Position numbers and translations under genes: made by a program. Below, piece by piece: positions 1 to 15,140 of a stretch of 64,000 bases of DNA; position 1 is the first letter of the stretch, and each line of letters opens with the position of its first letter. This DNA is from Micromussa lordhowensis (lineage: Eukaryota > Cnidaria > Anthozoa > Scleractinia > Lobophylliidae): assembly GCA_964020085.1 (NCBI GenBank), contig OZ026595.1, forward strand, positions 18,003,153 through 18,067,152. The letters run 5' to 3'. The notes under the pieces were generated by a model that saw only the letters and a program-made list of their open reading frames with translations, ran no database searches and was not told the DNA's origin.

Positions 1-158
1 TGATGAGTTTGAGGAGGCCTTTTTCTAAGTTGGACCATCATGCAAGAATCTCTGTTGCTAGTTGAATGCATGACTGGCACTTGCGTAACTGTTATCGCTT
101 ATATCAGTGTCAGTTGATATTTAAACGGTTGACGGTGCAATGTTTTTCTTTGCTTTAG

Positions 159-894
159 TTACTATGCGAGAGAATTCATTGAAAAAATTCCAGAAAAGCG
201 GTTAACTTCCCAGAAAATGGACTGCATTCACAACATGGTGAAGACAAAGCTCTTTGAAGACCAAGGTAGGCTTGTCTTCAACTTCTCCGCTTTGGTTAGG
301 AATGTGGGATCCTTCTTTCTGTAGCTCATTCAGACCACCTTGCGTTTTTTTTTTTCATGTTGTTCTTTTTTTTTCTTGCCTCTGTATAGAATCCCGGTAC
401 GTCCTTCTTCCCATGGTTGTTGAACAGGTTAAAAACGAGATGATGAAAACAGAAGAAATGAGAAGCTGCATCGATATTTTGAACGATATTTTGATCACTC
501 TGACAAGAAAGGATGTGGTGAGTTGACGGCTACGATAACTTTGCGGTTTTTTCTCTTTTAGTTGAAAAGAAAGACATAAAGGTGATCCATGCTGTTGCTC
601 AATGTAGAGACGTTGAAAAAAAAAAAGAAATGTTCACTTCCAGGGTTGACGTAATATATCAAACACGAGCGACAGTGTTTCATCGGGATATCCAAACACC
701 GAGAAGAGAGTTGAAAATACGACGCGCAGCGGAGTATTTGTGACGAAATTCGAGGTGTTTGGATAGCCGATGAAACACTGACTCGAGTGTTTGATATATC
801 TTCTCAATCGAAACAAAAACTAAGGAGAAAACGGAGGAGTAAAATCGTCAAAATCTATGTGAATTAAGATCGGGTATCCAAACCTCCTTCACGG

Positions 895-926
<32 letters not shown>

Positions 927-1609
927 GTTAATGAGTTTGAGAAGTAGTGAATCTTACTACATTCCTTACCTAATGAAGGAAAAAATTCTTGAGTTAAAGT
1001 ATTGAGACATCTTGTAACTTTATTATTTGTTGTGGACTGTGGTCGTCAGTATTTCAAAACGGTTGCTTTGAAATACTGTTCCTTGTTTTGGAAGAGTAGA
1101 AACTATGTAACAGACTAATAATTGGCCTAGTTTGGCGGATTTTGATGTGAAACTAGCTCAACTTAACCCCCCCCCCCCCCTTCAGCGCTCAGCTCTCTCT
1201 CTCTTATCGTGTATTCATAGGAGTGCGCTGAAAGAGGGGGGGGGGGGAGTAAGTTGAGCTAGCAACGATCGTGTATTCATGCATGCACTTCACTTCCAAT
1301 GAACTCCATAATTTCGTGTACACCATCCTTCCCCTGCCATCACTCCTAGACACACCATACGTCTTTCGTATTTCTTGAATGAGGGAAATTTCTAACCCAA
1401 ATGTATGGAAAACGGATTACCACTCGCAACTCGCTCAGCCATTTCTTCATATGGTTTAAGGTTACAATTTATAGATAATGCAGAAGTCCAAAATGTCCAC
1501 GAATGCGACGCTTTCCGCCATGTTACATTGTTACCCAAAAAGGGAAAAATATGTGTTTCTTTACAAGTTGTCAACATTTTAAGTTCAACAAAAGAGTAAA
1601 GGGGGGGCA

Positions 1610-1644
<35 letters not shown>

Positions 1645-4514
1645 AGTATTGCAAGATAATTTGGTTTTATCAACTGGATTGATAATGTGAATTGGCCACC
1701 GTAATCTCTTTACGGTGGCCAATTCTCATTATTAACCAAATTATCCAACAACAGAGTAGTGTTGTAGTATTCTGTTTGATTGTGCAGGGCAACACTCATG
1801 ATGATGTCCTTCTGTTGGCAACATCACTGTTACGTGTTGTGGTCAAAACTGTGATCACGATGGATCGCTCCCTTTCTGTTGTGGTAAGTACAAATGTGTC
1901 TTAAATTTATGTTTTCATTCGAATGATATAACACAAAAGTAATCTTGATTTGCGCAATGCTACATTACAGTACTTATTACCAGCCACAAGTTTCACTTCG
2001 AGTTCTTGTTTGCTTACTGCATAGTTTGAGTTACTCGGCTTGTAGTGCACTTTCTCCCACCGGGAGAAAGTGGGTGGGTTTCTGGTTACCAGAAACATTT
2101 AGTGGGTGTGTGCGGCCCGCATCTCAAAACCCTTAACCTATTTAAGACTAAATTCTGCGATTTTCCCCACCCTTTTTATGACCTGACCAAAAATTTGATA
2201 CCCTCTTTAAGACTAGGACCTTTACTAGGTAGGATAGCTTCTTCTAAAAAAACGTACCCAATTCAAAACCATACCCCTATTTTGAGACCAAAATGGCCAA
2301 AATCGATACCCTATTTCTGACAAAACGGCTTACAAACCACACCCAACACCCACACCCTTTGGTGCTGCACATACTTACATAGCCCATATAAGGGAGTACC
2401 CTTCCCCTCGGGACATTTTCCTTGTGATGCAGTCTAACTTTAAGCTCAGACTTGTTTATCGTGCAATCTGAGTTAGGTGGTTTTCCCTCACTTGCCACCA
2501 TGTGTATGATGTAACTTCAAATCAAGCCTGGCTTACTAGACAGTCTGACTTTGCAAGTCTAATTACTTGTTACCAGCAATAACTATAATAATAATAATGG
2601 TTTATTACCATACCTTTGGGTTTTGTAATTGGCTCTGCATAGCTATGTTGTTTTAATAGTTGACTTGGTTACCTTTTTGTACTAGGGCAATTATGTAGCA
2701 TGCTTGATAGCCATGCTGCAGTTGATGGATGAGAAACATTACCAGAAGTACGTGCTTCACTTTCCATCAGACCAAGATCTGCTGGTGAGTCTTGACGCTT
2801 TCAGTTTCAAGACCAAACTAACAACAACAACAAAACTAGGCATTCTCCATACTGATTGCCAAACATTTCATTCAGTGTTGGCTCTAAGAATTGGGAAGGC
2901 TCGATTTCCAGCCGCTGTTCGGGAAACGAGCCCGCGCTCCCCCCTCCCCTCCCCCCCCCCCCCCCGAACTCTCCTTTCGGGGAGGAACGTAGACCGGACA
3001 CGAGAGAGTGGCGGAAATCGAACCTAAGAATTGGGTCGTAGAGCTATAGCTGATGAGAGTACCGAGCATTAAACTGAAAGAAGTAGGATGTAGATATTTT
3101 TTAGAGCCGCAAAAGTGATCTTTCAAGGCCTACCTGGTGGATTTTAAAGTCGCATCTCCGGTAGCAGAGTTCGTGAAATAAAATGTTAAACTAGATTTGA
3201 ATGTCTCTTTTCATATTGTAGGATTTTCTCATGGAGCTCTTTCTGCTATTCCGTGAGCTATTAAGCAGCAATATCTTCCCTAAAGACTGGATGGTGATGA
3301 CCATGGTACAGAACAGGTAAAACTTACCATTTTCGCTCTCTTGAAGCTCCTATTCATTGCAGCAGTTGTTGCTAACTTTAGTGCCACGACCCACAAGCCG
3401 CATTTAATCGTACAGTGTATGTGGAATATCGTACGGCTAAAATTATTATCGAGCTTGCAATGTTGATTTGGAGCCTCTATGAGAATTGTCAATACCAATT
3501 CTAGTCCATGTCTGACCTACCATACCCTTGGGAAGGTTCGAGTTCAAGAAGATGATTTTTAACCCGGGGACAGTTCACACTTGTGATATTACTAATGAAC
3601 TCGGTATATTGCCACTCAATCACAAGCTAAGTTTGTAAGCTTAAAAGTCCTTCTTCATAATATTAAAAACACAAGAATACTTGTATTCAATTTCAACACA
3701 AAGCTGTATTTAGAGAGGGCGACCATTTTGCTCAATTGCCTTGAAGGAGCTATTTGCACTGGTCTTGAAAGGTGTACCCTACGTTAGTCATGAGTACTCT
3801 ATTTGAATCTTCCCCAGTCACAACAATTCGTGTAGATTTCCATTTTAACTTACCATTTTAAATGTTTTTCTTCCTAACTTATGTTCCGTCAATTAAAGTA
3901 AGAAGTTGGCTAATGGCGTGTTTTCGATTCTATCGAAACAATGTTTCTCTGTTTTGCATCATAGCGTGATCTTGGATGCCATTCAATATTTTTCCGAGGC
4001 GATGCAAGATCACTTTGGAGCGGATGCATTTGAGAATCAAGTGAGCTTTATTAGCAATAAACCGTTTGTGTTATTTAAGGTGGCTGGCAACCAACAGTTT
4101 CCAGCACTTTCCAAATAGCTATACTTTGATAGATTAATACCAGCAGTCTTTTATTAAGTGATGCTACAATATTGGTATCACAAAAACGCTCAGCTATTCG
4201 TGAATTAATAGGCCCTTTGCAGCTAAGCCATCACGTGACCTACTTTTCATAAAATTATGGGTTTGAGGTCCCTGGAATTAAAGGATAACATTTTATGACA
4301 GTTTGAATTTTCGAAAATTTAAGAAGGTTTGTTGGAGAGCAAGACCTTTTTCTCTATGTCCTCTAAATTTTCCAAAACTTAAAACTGTCGTATAGACTTA
4401 CTCTTGCCAGGGGCTTTGGTATTTTCGATATGCTGTTTCCATTTCTGGCATTCTTTAAGTTTATAACCCATATTAGTATATACCACACAAGTGAATAGTA
4501 CTTTCCCGCGCGCT

Positions 4515-4551
<37 letters not shown>

Positions 4552-7500
4552 CACCTCCGAGCAGCCGAAGAAAAGCAAAGTGGCTTTTGTCGCTATATTT
4601 TAACTAATGAAGTTACTCTTTGGGCTGCTTGTTATTCAGCTTGTGTGGTATATACTAAAACTATTATTCACCTCAGTGTCGGTGAAAGTGGTGGATATTC
4701 TCGTGGCTCGGTAAATATCCACCTCATCCACCACTATTCACCTCCACTTCGGTGAATAATTGTTAAATATAAAATGTTTAGTAAACATTTGGTCACATGA
4801 CCCCAGCTGCAAAGGGTCTATAATGGTACTCTTTATAGCACAATAGATTACCGTGTCAACAGTATAACCTGTTAGAAACACCTTAACTTAAGCTTTCAGA
4901 GCTTATAACTCAAATAGCTCCTTAACCCAAAACTTATCGAGTTGAGATAAACATGATGAGAAGTAACTTTTTACTAAGTTTAAAAATGGTCTGTGAAGGG
5001 GATTCAGAAACACCTTAACTATTTGAAAATTGTCGAAAACTCTCTGTTGTTATCTGTACTCACCGTCTCCTTTCTGCCCTATTAATTTGTTGATGGTTAC
5101 GTCTTGAATGATGAAATCTTTGGATGAACGAACTGTCAGAAAGAGCAAAAAACCTAGGACAAAAAATCTCTGACTTCTATGGATGCTAATTATGTTATGA
5201 CAGAAGCAAAAAAAAGCAAACCAAGACATGGTAAATAAACTAACAACAACAATAGCAGCTACAACAACAACAACAACAAAGAACTCTTTAGTTTCATAAT
5301 TATGAAATTTTGTTAGCTTTAATTGGAAGTGCCCATTACATAGTTGTTATCTATAGTCTCTTCTCTTCTTTTTTCTGTTAGCTGTGGAACAATTTTTTCT
5401 ATCTAGCGGTGGCATTTGTGACCCAGGAATCTTTGCAGTTGGAAACTTTCAGCACCACAAAGCAAGACAAGATATTAGAGAAGTAAGTTCGGCAGTGATA
5501 TCTTTTTTGTTGCAATTGACTTAGCAATAATGGTAGTAAACTATTTCCTTTCATATAGTTATCCTTAACATTAATATGAAGTCATATAGCTAAGTTAAGA
5601 AACAGAGCACACATCTTTTTAAATTAGCTTTTTATTAGCTTTTTCATTAACTCGTATTTCATTTTTATTGTTTTCTGAAAATTGTAAATTATTATTATAA
5701 TTACTACTATTTAGATTAGCCATTTATTACTTTAAGATTTTAATGTTTTAATGCGCATTCGATCATATCTTTATAGCATGTTAGACTGCGCATTATAAGA
5801 AATAAATGTTACTTAGTTAGAGCACATGTTTTCAATGATCACGACCTTTCCTTATTTCTCGTCTTGCATGTTTTTTTCTCTCTATCAGAGAATCCCTTGC
5901 ATTATCTTAGACTGGGTATGTGTTTTGGTGAATACAACTACCATGATTCCCTGCAGGCGTGTCTATTAGAGGGAATTGGCCATTGACAATGCCACACATA
6001 ACAAATAATAAAATAAGATTACTTACGATTACTAACTTAACTTACAATAGTAACATTACTTGCTAGAGCGGTTTTCAGTTGAGTGTCTTTGGTTTTACTA
6101 CGGTTTGAGATTGTCTGAGTAGTGTTATTGGTAAGTTTTGATTTTGGTTTTGCGACACGCAAAAGATCGCTCTAATTAACAATACCAAACATTACTTATA
6201 ATACCGTAACATACTAACAATAATATTAACATTCCTTTGTAATACTAACATGGCTAAATATTGATACATGATTATTAATTTGGTATGGCGGAGTAGCAAT
6301 CAATCTAGAATGAAAAGCCAGCAAAAAATAAAAACAGGGAAAAGATACTTTTACTTATTTTAGAATTCAAGGACATGGCACGTATTCCAAAACCCAGTCC
6401 TACTGAATTGTGAGTTTTGGGTGTTATTTTCGAGAGGAGAGTCCTAAACCTGATTATCGGAATTTTACATTAAAAATCAGATCAAGTCAAACACTTTGTC
6501 ACGCACAGAATTAAATATTTACTTAAAATGATGCTGTTCGTCTAGAGTTAGTCTGCGTAAAGGTTTCCTTTTGGTTAAGCCATGAGTTAAAGATTAATTG
6601 CTAACATTTTGTCAGTTTTCCCTTTGCGACGTTCTTTTTCCTTTAAATAACAACTGATCGGTCCAAAATGGGGCGTATCAAGAGAAGAAAGTAAGGAATT
6701 AAGCACTACATGATAATCGCAAGAAGATTTTGCCGTACAAAAGACAAAGGAACAATCTAAAAAGTAATAACCAACACGTTTCCCTCGTGTTCTTGAATCC
6801 TAATGTTTTTGAAATTTCACTCGATTGTCAAAGTAAAGTAAAGTAAAGCATTTATTTGTACACGATATATACGCTTCAAAATAACTATTTTCTCCATACC
6901 GTTTTTTTTTCCAATGGCTGCATTGAACCAATCAAGTCCAATTTTTCATAAAGCAGTAAACCACTTTAATATTACTACTAGCATTACTGCACCCGCTTTC
7001 AAAGTAACGGCATATGCGACATCTTTCGACCATCTCTCGACATGCCATCTCTCGACGTGCTATGTAAACAGCTGACAGACCGTTTAACTGTGAAACTGGC
7101 AATTTTTCCGGTTACTAGTAATTATTATTTTTCCGGTTATTAATTACTGAGCTCGAATGGCTGAAAAAGATTGTGGACTTTGCACGTCTCCCGATTTACG
7201 GGATAAATCAAACGATATGAGTGTAGTCGATCGGCTCTCAATAGTGACTTCCGGTGGAATTGGGCCGCTACTGCTTTTAACATTCGAAAGATGCAAACAT
7301 TCAAAACAGTCGATTTGTCTCTCCCAGAATGACTTCTTGATACTTCTAGCCTTATTCGATGTCAAATAAATCCATCTGTCATGACTAAAAATCGAGTTCG
7401 ACCTGTGCGTACAAAGCAGGTGCAATCTGGTATTACTAATCATTAGCAAGCTCGAGAAAATTCACGGTGCTGCGTTTACAGTGAATTTCCATTGATTTTA

Positions 7501-10500
7501 GGTATGCAGACATGCGCATGATTATTGGTTTGAAAATCAGTCAGATGTGGCATTTGCTAGGTAAGCATATCAGAAAGCGGGTTGTTAGTGAAACACTGAC
7601 GGTGGGTATTGTTATTAATGATATGGTAATAAGGTATGGAGAATCGCTCTGGCCTGGGACAAGCCCAAGGCCAGGCGAAGATGGGAGCTATGATGATCAA
7701 CCCCGACTTACTCGAATGGGTGGGAGGGTGGGTTGCAAACCCTTCCCTTCAGCGGCCTCGAGTGGAGCACATGTAACCTCTTATATAGTCTCATCTGCAT
7801 AATCCCCAGGGTATTAATTACCGATGCAAATTGAGTTTGCACAGTGTAAGTATCATTTCGTTGTCTTGATACGCACGCAACCGTGGGGGTCAGTGTGCGG
7901 TGTACACAGTGAAACCCCACCTCACGACCCGGCCACTTTATTCTGAAGCTTCAAAAGCTCAGTCAGTCATTTTCTTACTTAAAGAACCCTTTAATACGGC
8001 CACCCCGTTAATACAGCCAGATTTTTGTGGAAATTGGTGACCACTGCATATCTGGCCAAGTTTTCGTTACCTTCTTTCTGTACTGAGGTTAAATTTTGCG
8101 AAGAGCAAACACACATGCCGGTTAACCGGTATTGCACGAGAGGCAGTCTCATGCCATACGAAGACTGTCAAAAGTGAGGCACTTTTTATTTAACTTGTAT
8201 CAAGGTTCAGATTTGACATCGAGGAAAACAGATAGGATGACGAAAGAGTTAACAAGTGCGTAAGTTAATCGTTGTTTATTTTTTTTTTCTTGTAGGTGAT
8301 CACAAAATAGATTTCATTCCCAACTTAGTTGGACCTTTTCTGGAGATGACGTTGATTCCGCACAGCGGTAAGCTTTGGAAAATTGGGGTAGGGAGGAGTG
8401 GGAAGAACAAGAAGTTCTTCTATACACCTTATTCCAAAATGACCACTATTTAAGTGGTCTTTTGTTTGCCTACAAATTAGCCCTTGTTGCCTCGTTCTTA
8501 AACTCGCAATACAAAAGAATATTTTCCCTTGAACGAGGCAACAAGGGCTAATTTGCAAGCAAACAAAAGAACACTAAAATGGCAGCCATTTTGGAATAAG
8601 GTGTATGAAATGTTGGGCACTTGAAAGTGCAAAAAGAAATTTACAAAATATAGTTTTACACGTGTTACACAAGTCTCGTTAAGCGAGGCGTACCTTACCT
8701 TGCCCAGTCTCGTTGCGAATGAGACCAAGTTAGTATCAGTGTGTGCAGAGAGAACTTCACCCTTGACTTACATGGCGATAAGTTAGTTCTTGTCTTTTGT
8801 AGTCGAGGTGCTTTTGTGGGGGGATATTCATGCCTTTTTTGGAAACTGTCTATCAAGGTTTTCACCTTAATATCGTATATTTGCACTCTAGAGAGCCAGA
8901 GCGGTTATTAATTGATCCTTTGTGTTGAAACAGAGCTTCGTCGAGCTACAATTCCCATTTTCTTTGACATGATCCAGTGCGAGTGTGCCAGCAAAGGGAA
9001 TTTTATCTCGGTAAGTGACGTTTGTTTTTAAAGTTTGTTTGGAGTTTATATTAGCTACACTGGTAACAAGGTGTTGTTGTAATATATCAAACACGAGACA
9101 CAGTGTTTCATCGGGATATCCAAACAAAGAGAAGAGAGTTGAAAATACGAGGTATAGCGGAATATTTATGACGAAATTCGAGGTGTTTAGATAGCCGATG
9201 AAACACTGTCTCAAGTGTTTGATATATCTTCTCAGTCGAAACTAAAAACTAAGCTGTAAACGGAGAAGTACAATCTATGCTAATTAAAAATCTATGCTAA
9301 TTGATTTTCTTTGTTTTACCTTGATGAATGAGGATTATGAATGAGTTTGAGAATACGTTTTCTGCGATTTTCTAACGTGTAATACGACTGAAAGTGGACA
9401 AATCAGGCCAGTAACTTCAACTGAGCCCCGTAAATAATCTACTGTCCCACACTGATTCACCTTGGAGACTGGTAATGCATATATTGTTTGTAGTGAAGTT
9501 TGGCCCATCTCAGTTTGTATGTTTTGTTAAGTATAGTGAGTTTTATTTCTCAAACAGTTTGAAAGTGAAATGATCAGTAAACTGGACGTGCTTGTCGAGG
9601 GTGGAAAAGGAGACACGCAATACAAGGAACTGTTTTATGAGATGTAAGTTACGCATGATGTAGGTACCTGCAGTCTCTTGTTGTTCACACATCACCATTT
9701 CGACAGTGCTATATCTCCGTTTAGATTATATACGATTTTACAAATCAATATAGGCCGAGAACAACGAGGATAAATAACTGTAATGTAATATATCAAAAAC
9801 GAGACACGGTGCTTCATCGCATTTCCCAACGTCGAAAAGGGAATTAGAAAAAGAGGAAATTGAAAACACGACAGTCGGTGGAGCCTATTTCCCTTTCGTA
9901 AACAAGCGATGCCATTTTTAACGGTCGATGCCATAATTGGTAACCAAGCTTGCCAGAATTAGCAACCAAGCCTTTTAGAGTGGACGATGCCATATCTGCT
10001 TCTGTTCATAAGTATTTTGCCCCTTTTCTTCGTACAAGTCCTGGCCACAAAAATTAATGGTAATAAGTTAATTTGATGCTTTATGAAGACAGTTTCAGTT
10101 TCTCAATCATTTTTTCCTTCTTCAGCATGTCCGAGCTCTTCAACCCGCTTCCGCCACAGCAAAAAGAAGATGGCATCAGGTTTGTTGGCCTGGTTACCAA
10201 ACTCATGGAGAGACTGCTGGACTACAGAACCGTCGTATCGGGAGATGACAACATTGACAATCGAATGAGTTGCACTGTTAATGTCCTGGTAAGCGGCTCA
10301 GACAGCTGAATACGGTGTTAGTTTCGGTTTTTCTGAACAACTTTCAGCTTCGTCTTAGTTTTCGGAGCATACTCTGTGGATTTATAACGTTAGGCATATG
10401 TTTAGGTAGGATTTTACGTCAGAAAAGCTCTTCTGGTCTTCTCTGACCAGTCAAAGCTGCAAGCTTTGGTTCCTGAACAGTGAGGAAATTTACCAAAGTG

Positions 10501-13500
10501 GTTACGTTGGTAGGGAAACCCCTTATCGGTGGAGAATGATAAAAGGAAAGAAAAAGAAAGATGTGATTCTCGACAAATGTCATTAAAACTTTCTTTTTTC
10601 AATGTAACAACGGAGTGGCCCTTTCAGTCCCGATAGGATCGAAATATCGACTTTCTTTACTGAATTCGGCCATACAGTCCTCCCTGAGTTTCTCTCTGTG
10701 AGTTTCTCTCCTTGTCTGGTTGCTAATGTGTTGCAAAGCAAAATTGGATATTGATCACGAGGATTGGTTGGGTTTTAGACCCGTGACATTACTGAGTATT
10801 CTCTATTTTGTCGAGATAGACCTCAAACGCAATAGCCCTTTTCACGGTTAACTTTTCCAGCTCATTTGCATTACAAGAAAATCTAGTTTGCATGAGAGAC
10901 AATTTCGGGCTATTTTTTAGGTTTAGCCTGAAATTTCCTCACGTCCACGTTGAATTACAATGTAATGCAAATGAGAAAAAGTGGTCGTAAAAAGGGGCTA
11001 TTATCAATAGCTGGCTTATTTTCTTTTCAATTGCAGAACTTCTACAAAGAGACATATAAGAAAGAAGAGATGTACGATCGGTGAGTTAAAAAGCTCTTCT
11101 GTTGTATGTAGTGCTATCATATCCTGGCTCGTTTGCTTATCAAGTCTTGAATGGGAAGGCATAAATTTAGTTGCCGTCCCAAGTTTTTTAAAAGGAATTT
11201 TTCGTCATAAATTCAGCTTTTCTTTCTTTCTTTCCCCTGACTTGATTGCTCTCCTTCACATTTCTATCAATATATCGTATCTTTATGTCTACCGGTCTTT
11301 TTTTGCCATGGTCGATGCTTTAATTTGGAACAACGAGATTATCGTTTTATGCAGGGCAGCATAAACTCCCCAGGCTTAAACTTGTACCTTTGTTTTGTTT
11401 TCTGAGGAGGCGTAACGTCTCACTGTAATTGTGTATACAATATCTGTTACGTAATCATGTGTGTGTTAACGAAGTGCCAAGGGACTGGGGAAATGGTTTC
11501 GTTATATCGAGGTTTTCGATATAACGAATCTGAATCGGAAAAACAACCAATATGTTTGTTATATCGAGGTGAAGTTAATAATTTGTTTTTCTTACTAATA
11601 ATAAAGAAGTTGATAACACTAATAAGAGAAAAAGAGGATAAAGTGGATCTGTAGATGTGTCGATAATGTCAGTGTCTGTGAAGTTGTTCTATTGTTACAG
11701 GATTAAAAGATTTTCATCCTTGCTGGTCTGTTTCCTATTTGTCTTTTGTCATGTGTCGACATTTCTTGTTATATCGCGGTATATTATACGTTTCGGCTTC
11801 TGGATTGTGTTCTTTATATTGAGGATTTCGTTATATCGAGGTTCTGTTCCATACATTTTACCGTAACTTTGACCGGGCTGGAGAATATCGTTCGTTATAC
11901 CGAGGACTTCGTTATATGGAGGTTCGTTAAATCGAAGTTCCACTGTATATGTCAATTAAAAAAATGAGTGTGTGTGTTGTTTCTTTTACTTTCTGCAGCT
12001 ACGTGTACAAGTTGTGCGATCTTCACCTCAGTGTTGAGAACTACACTGAAGCTGCCTTTACGCTCCTGAGAAGAGCAGATGACCTCGAGGTAAGACTGAA
12101 TTAACCAAAATTCACATAGCCCCTACCCTGGGATCAGTGGCTTTTCCCGATTAAATACGACATAGGAAAAGAAGCTGGAGGCTAATCAGTTGCTTATTCA
12201 TATACCGTACAAAGTCACATTCTGGACAAGATGAAGGTCGTGAAACCTGGGTTCTGAGAGTTTTGTAGTATGGTATACGCTTTCTCAGGCTATGTTCTAG
12301 TCCACTTCTGACACTCTCTCTTTGTAGCGCAACGTCGGGGGGTACGTGAGACCGCTTCCAAATGGCTTTATTACCTTAATCATTCAAACGTGCATATAGT
12401 TATTTTACTTGTTCTTTCTTGTTCCAGTGGACTGATGATCCAGTTTTTTCGAGCCAAGGGAAATATCGTGCGACAACTCAGCGACAACTGAAAGAAATGC
12501 TCTACAAGGACATTATTGACTACTTTGACAAAGGAAAGGTAAAAAAAAACAACAACTTTGGTTTTGATTCTAATTACTACTTAGGCTACCAGACCGAGAC
12601 AGTCAAAGACGCGCTCTAAATTGAAGTCTCATTGCATAAACAAAATGCCAAGTAACGCGTAGAAAAGAACTGTTTTATTGTGTTACCTCAGTCACTTCAA
12701 AGGGTTTCAAAGATTGCGCGCGACGTACACTAGTGCGTGTAGAAAAAACCACGTATGCAACTGCTTTCTATCAATAGAACCAATCAAATTCACGGATTCA
12801 TAAAAGGCTGCAGTAAATTTTATTACACGACAAGCATTTCAGCGCAGGCATTTAAATCCTGACAAACAGGGAAAAAGAAAAGACAAACTCTTAAATCCTT
12901 ACCGCTTGTTGTTTTCTGCTTTTTAACCTTTTATTTTTAATACTGTAAAAGCCAGATTTAGGCTCGAACGTCACGGTCTTCCCCCACCTACAAAATTCCC
13001 CCACCCCTGTTAGAAACTTATCTGCCTACCAACAAAACCCAAGGCAATCATCCGTTTAGTCCGAATGTTTCCTACATTTTTTCTACAGTTCCCTGTTTTT
13101 ATCTCGATAAGTTTCGAACAAGCCACTTTAAAACTTTCCAATGACCTCTTCTGTGATGCAGTTTAACCATTGTTCAACGCCTTCCCGGTGCAGACTAACT
13201 AGCCATTGTAGCGAGGCACCTGTTGAAGATCCGGTTTAGGAGTTGATTGTACAGATCGGAACAAGGTCAGGACGAAAATCCTGGCGAATGTAGATGGTAG
13301 CCGCTTTTGGAAATGGGATTGTACCAATATAGGCGCTCTTAGGCGTGGATTTATTTTAAATGCTATTAATGGTGGTCTTGTTAAGCCATGTTGCTTCTTG
13401 TATCGACAGTGCTGGGAGTACGCCATTAAACTGTGTAAAGGTCTTGCCGTGCAGTATGAGGAACAGACCTTTGATTTCATTCAGCTCAGTCAGATTTTGG

Positions 13501-15108
13501 TAAGATACACTCGTTTTAGTGTGGACCGAAAACACTTTGAAAACGTAGCTTTTCGATAACGATAACGTCCCCGATAATCGTGTGATTTCCCTGCCCGAGT
13601 TTTCCTCAAACACAAATCCGAAATGACTGGTTATTGTTGCGTTTTTAAGATTTTTTCCTGCGTAGTGTGGACGGAAAACATTGGATGCGTTTTCAGAGTG
13701 TAAACACCCTTTCAAATTTCTCCGGCGTAATTTGGACGGGGCCTTGATAAAGAGAATATCATGCTCTGATATACGTGTTGCGTTACCAGTGTTTACGTTG
13801 TTGCGTTACCAGTGACTCACGAACCTCGTGGGCCACTGCAGACTCTCGCTAATCCGAGTAAAGATAACGTGTGTCCTTGTTATTGGATTCCTGTTTCGCG
13901 TGGAGTTGTGAATTTCTGTTTGATAATCTTTCGTTCAATTTTCATTGATAAATAGCTTAATAGAAAATTCTGGCAACGACAAGTGTGGCATTTTCATTGC
14001 ATTGCCTCCCTTTCACGTGTTAAGAGGTTCACCACCGACTTATCTGTTTACCTGAAAGCCTCATTCTCAATGTGTTCCGTCATCCCCCTCCCCAGAAGAT
14101 GACCAAAGCTTACGGTTGTGTTTCTTGCTATCGTGATGTGTACAGATCAAACAAGCCAAATTTTATGACAACATCATCAAAGTTGTCCGCGGAGATCCTG
14201 AGTACTTCAAGGTTGCCTTTTATGGACTTGGCTTCCCGACATTCCTCCGGGTAAGTGTTTGAATGGACCTCTATAAAAGTGTGGTACAGTAAAACGCCGA
14301 ATTCTCAAGAACTTGTTGGGCTACGATTTACACAGGAACCTGTTTTAGCCTAGAATTTTAAACAGGTTCTTATTTTATAGAATCCAAAATAGCTTTAATA
14401 GTTGTTTCACTGATGTTTCATCGATATAAAAGCCATCATCAGCTTTCCATTCTCTCCTCGTGGAGAATGGGGTCATCAATCCATTTCCTCTATAAAACAA
14501 TAAGGTCTTTTGTTGCCACCTCTGCTGCCCTCCATGTCTTAAATCCGAGATTTTCTCTCTCCTTGTTGACCTTTCTTCGACACGTCTCTCTTGGTCGTCC
14601 TCTTCGGCGTTTTCCTTCGGGTGCGCATGTTAGTGCTACCTTGGGATTTCGGTGTAAAAGTACTGAAAGGAATAACACAACTTAAACTAGTATTCTGTAT
14701 CGTTCTGTGTTTAATTACGTCAAGTAAGTAGTTGTGGTTGAAACTGTTTCAAGAGAGTACACCTTTTTTGTTTGCAAAGTATTTTTCATCCTGAAAACGT
14801 AGTTACACTTCTCATTCTTCTCTCCTCAGAACAAAGTTTTTGTCTATCGTGGCAAGGAGTACGAGAAGATTGGTGATTTTGTTGTCCGTCTTCAAAGTCA
14901 ATACCCTAGTGCTCAGGTATGGAGGCAAACAAGAGCTCAAGTAACAGCTTCCTTCAGTATATAGTGACCACTCTTAACATAGCAGTACTAAACGTCGTCT
15001 GCATCGCTTAAACTCTTCTTTGCACTTCAATCCTGTTGTTACTACATCAGGAAATCAACGATAGATTGATTAATATTTTGGTTTATAGAGAGATTAATTG
15101 ACGGAGTG

Positions 15109-15140
<32 letters not shown>

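Noticed and set aside
7144..7449. Overlapping frames of 70 and 101 codons on opposite strands in a DOCK intron
   Set aside because: No family match, no splice continuity with DOCK exons, and both strands are open, which suggests chance or a repeat.
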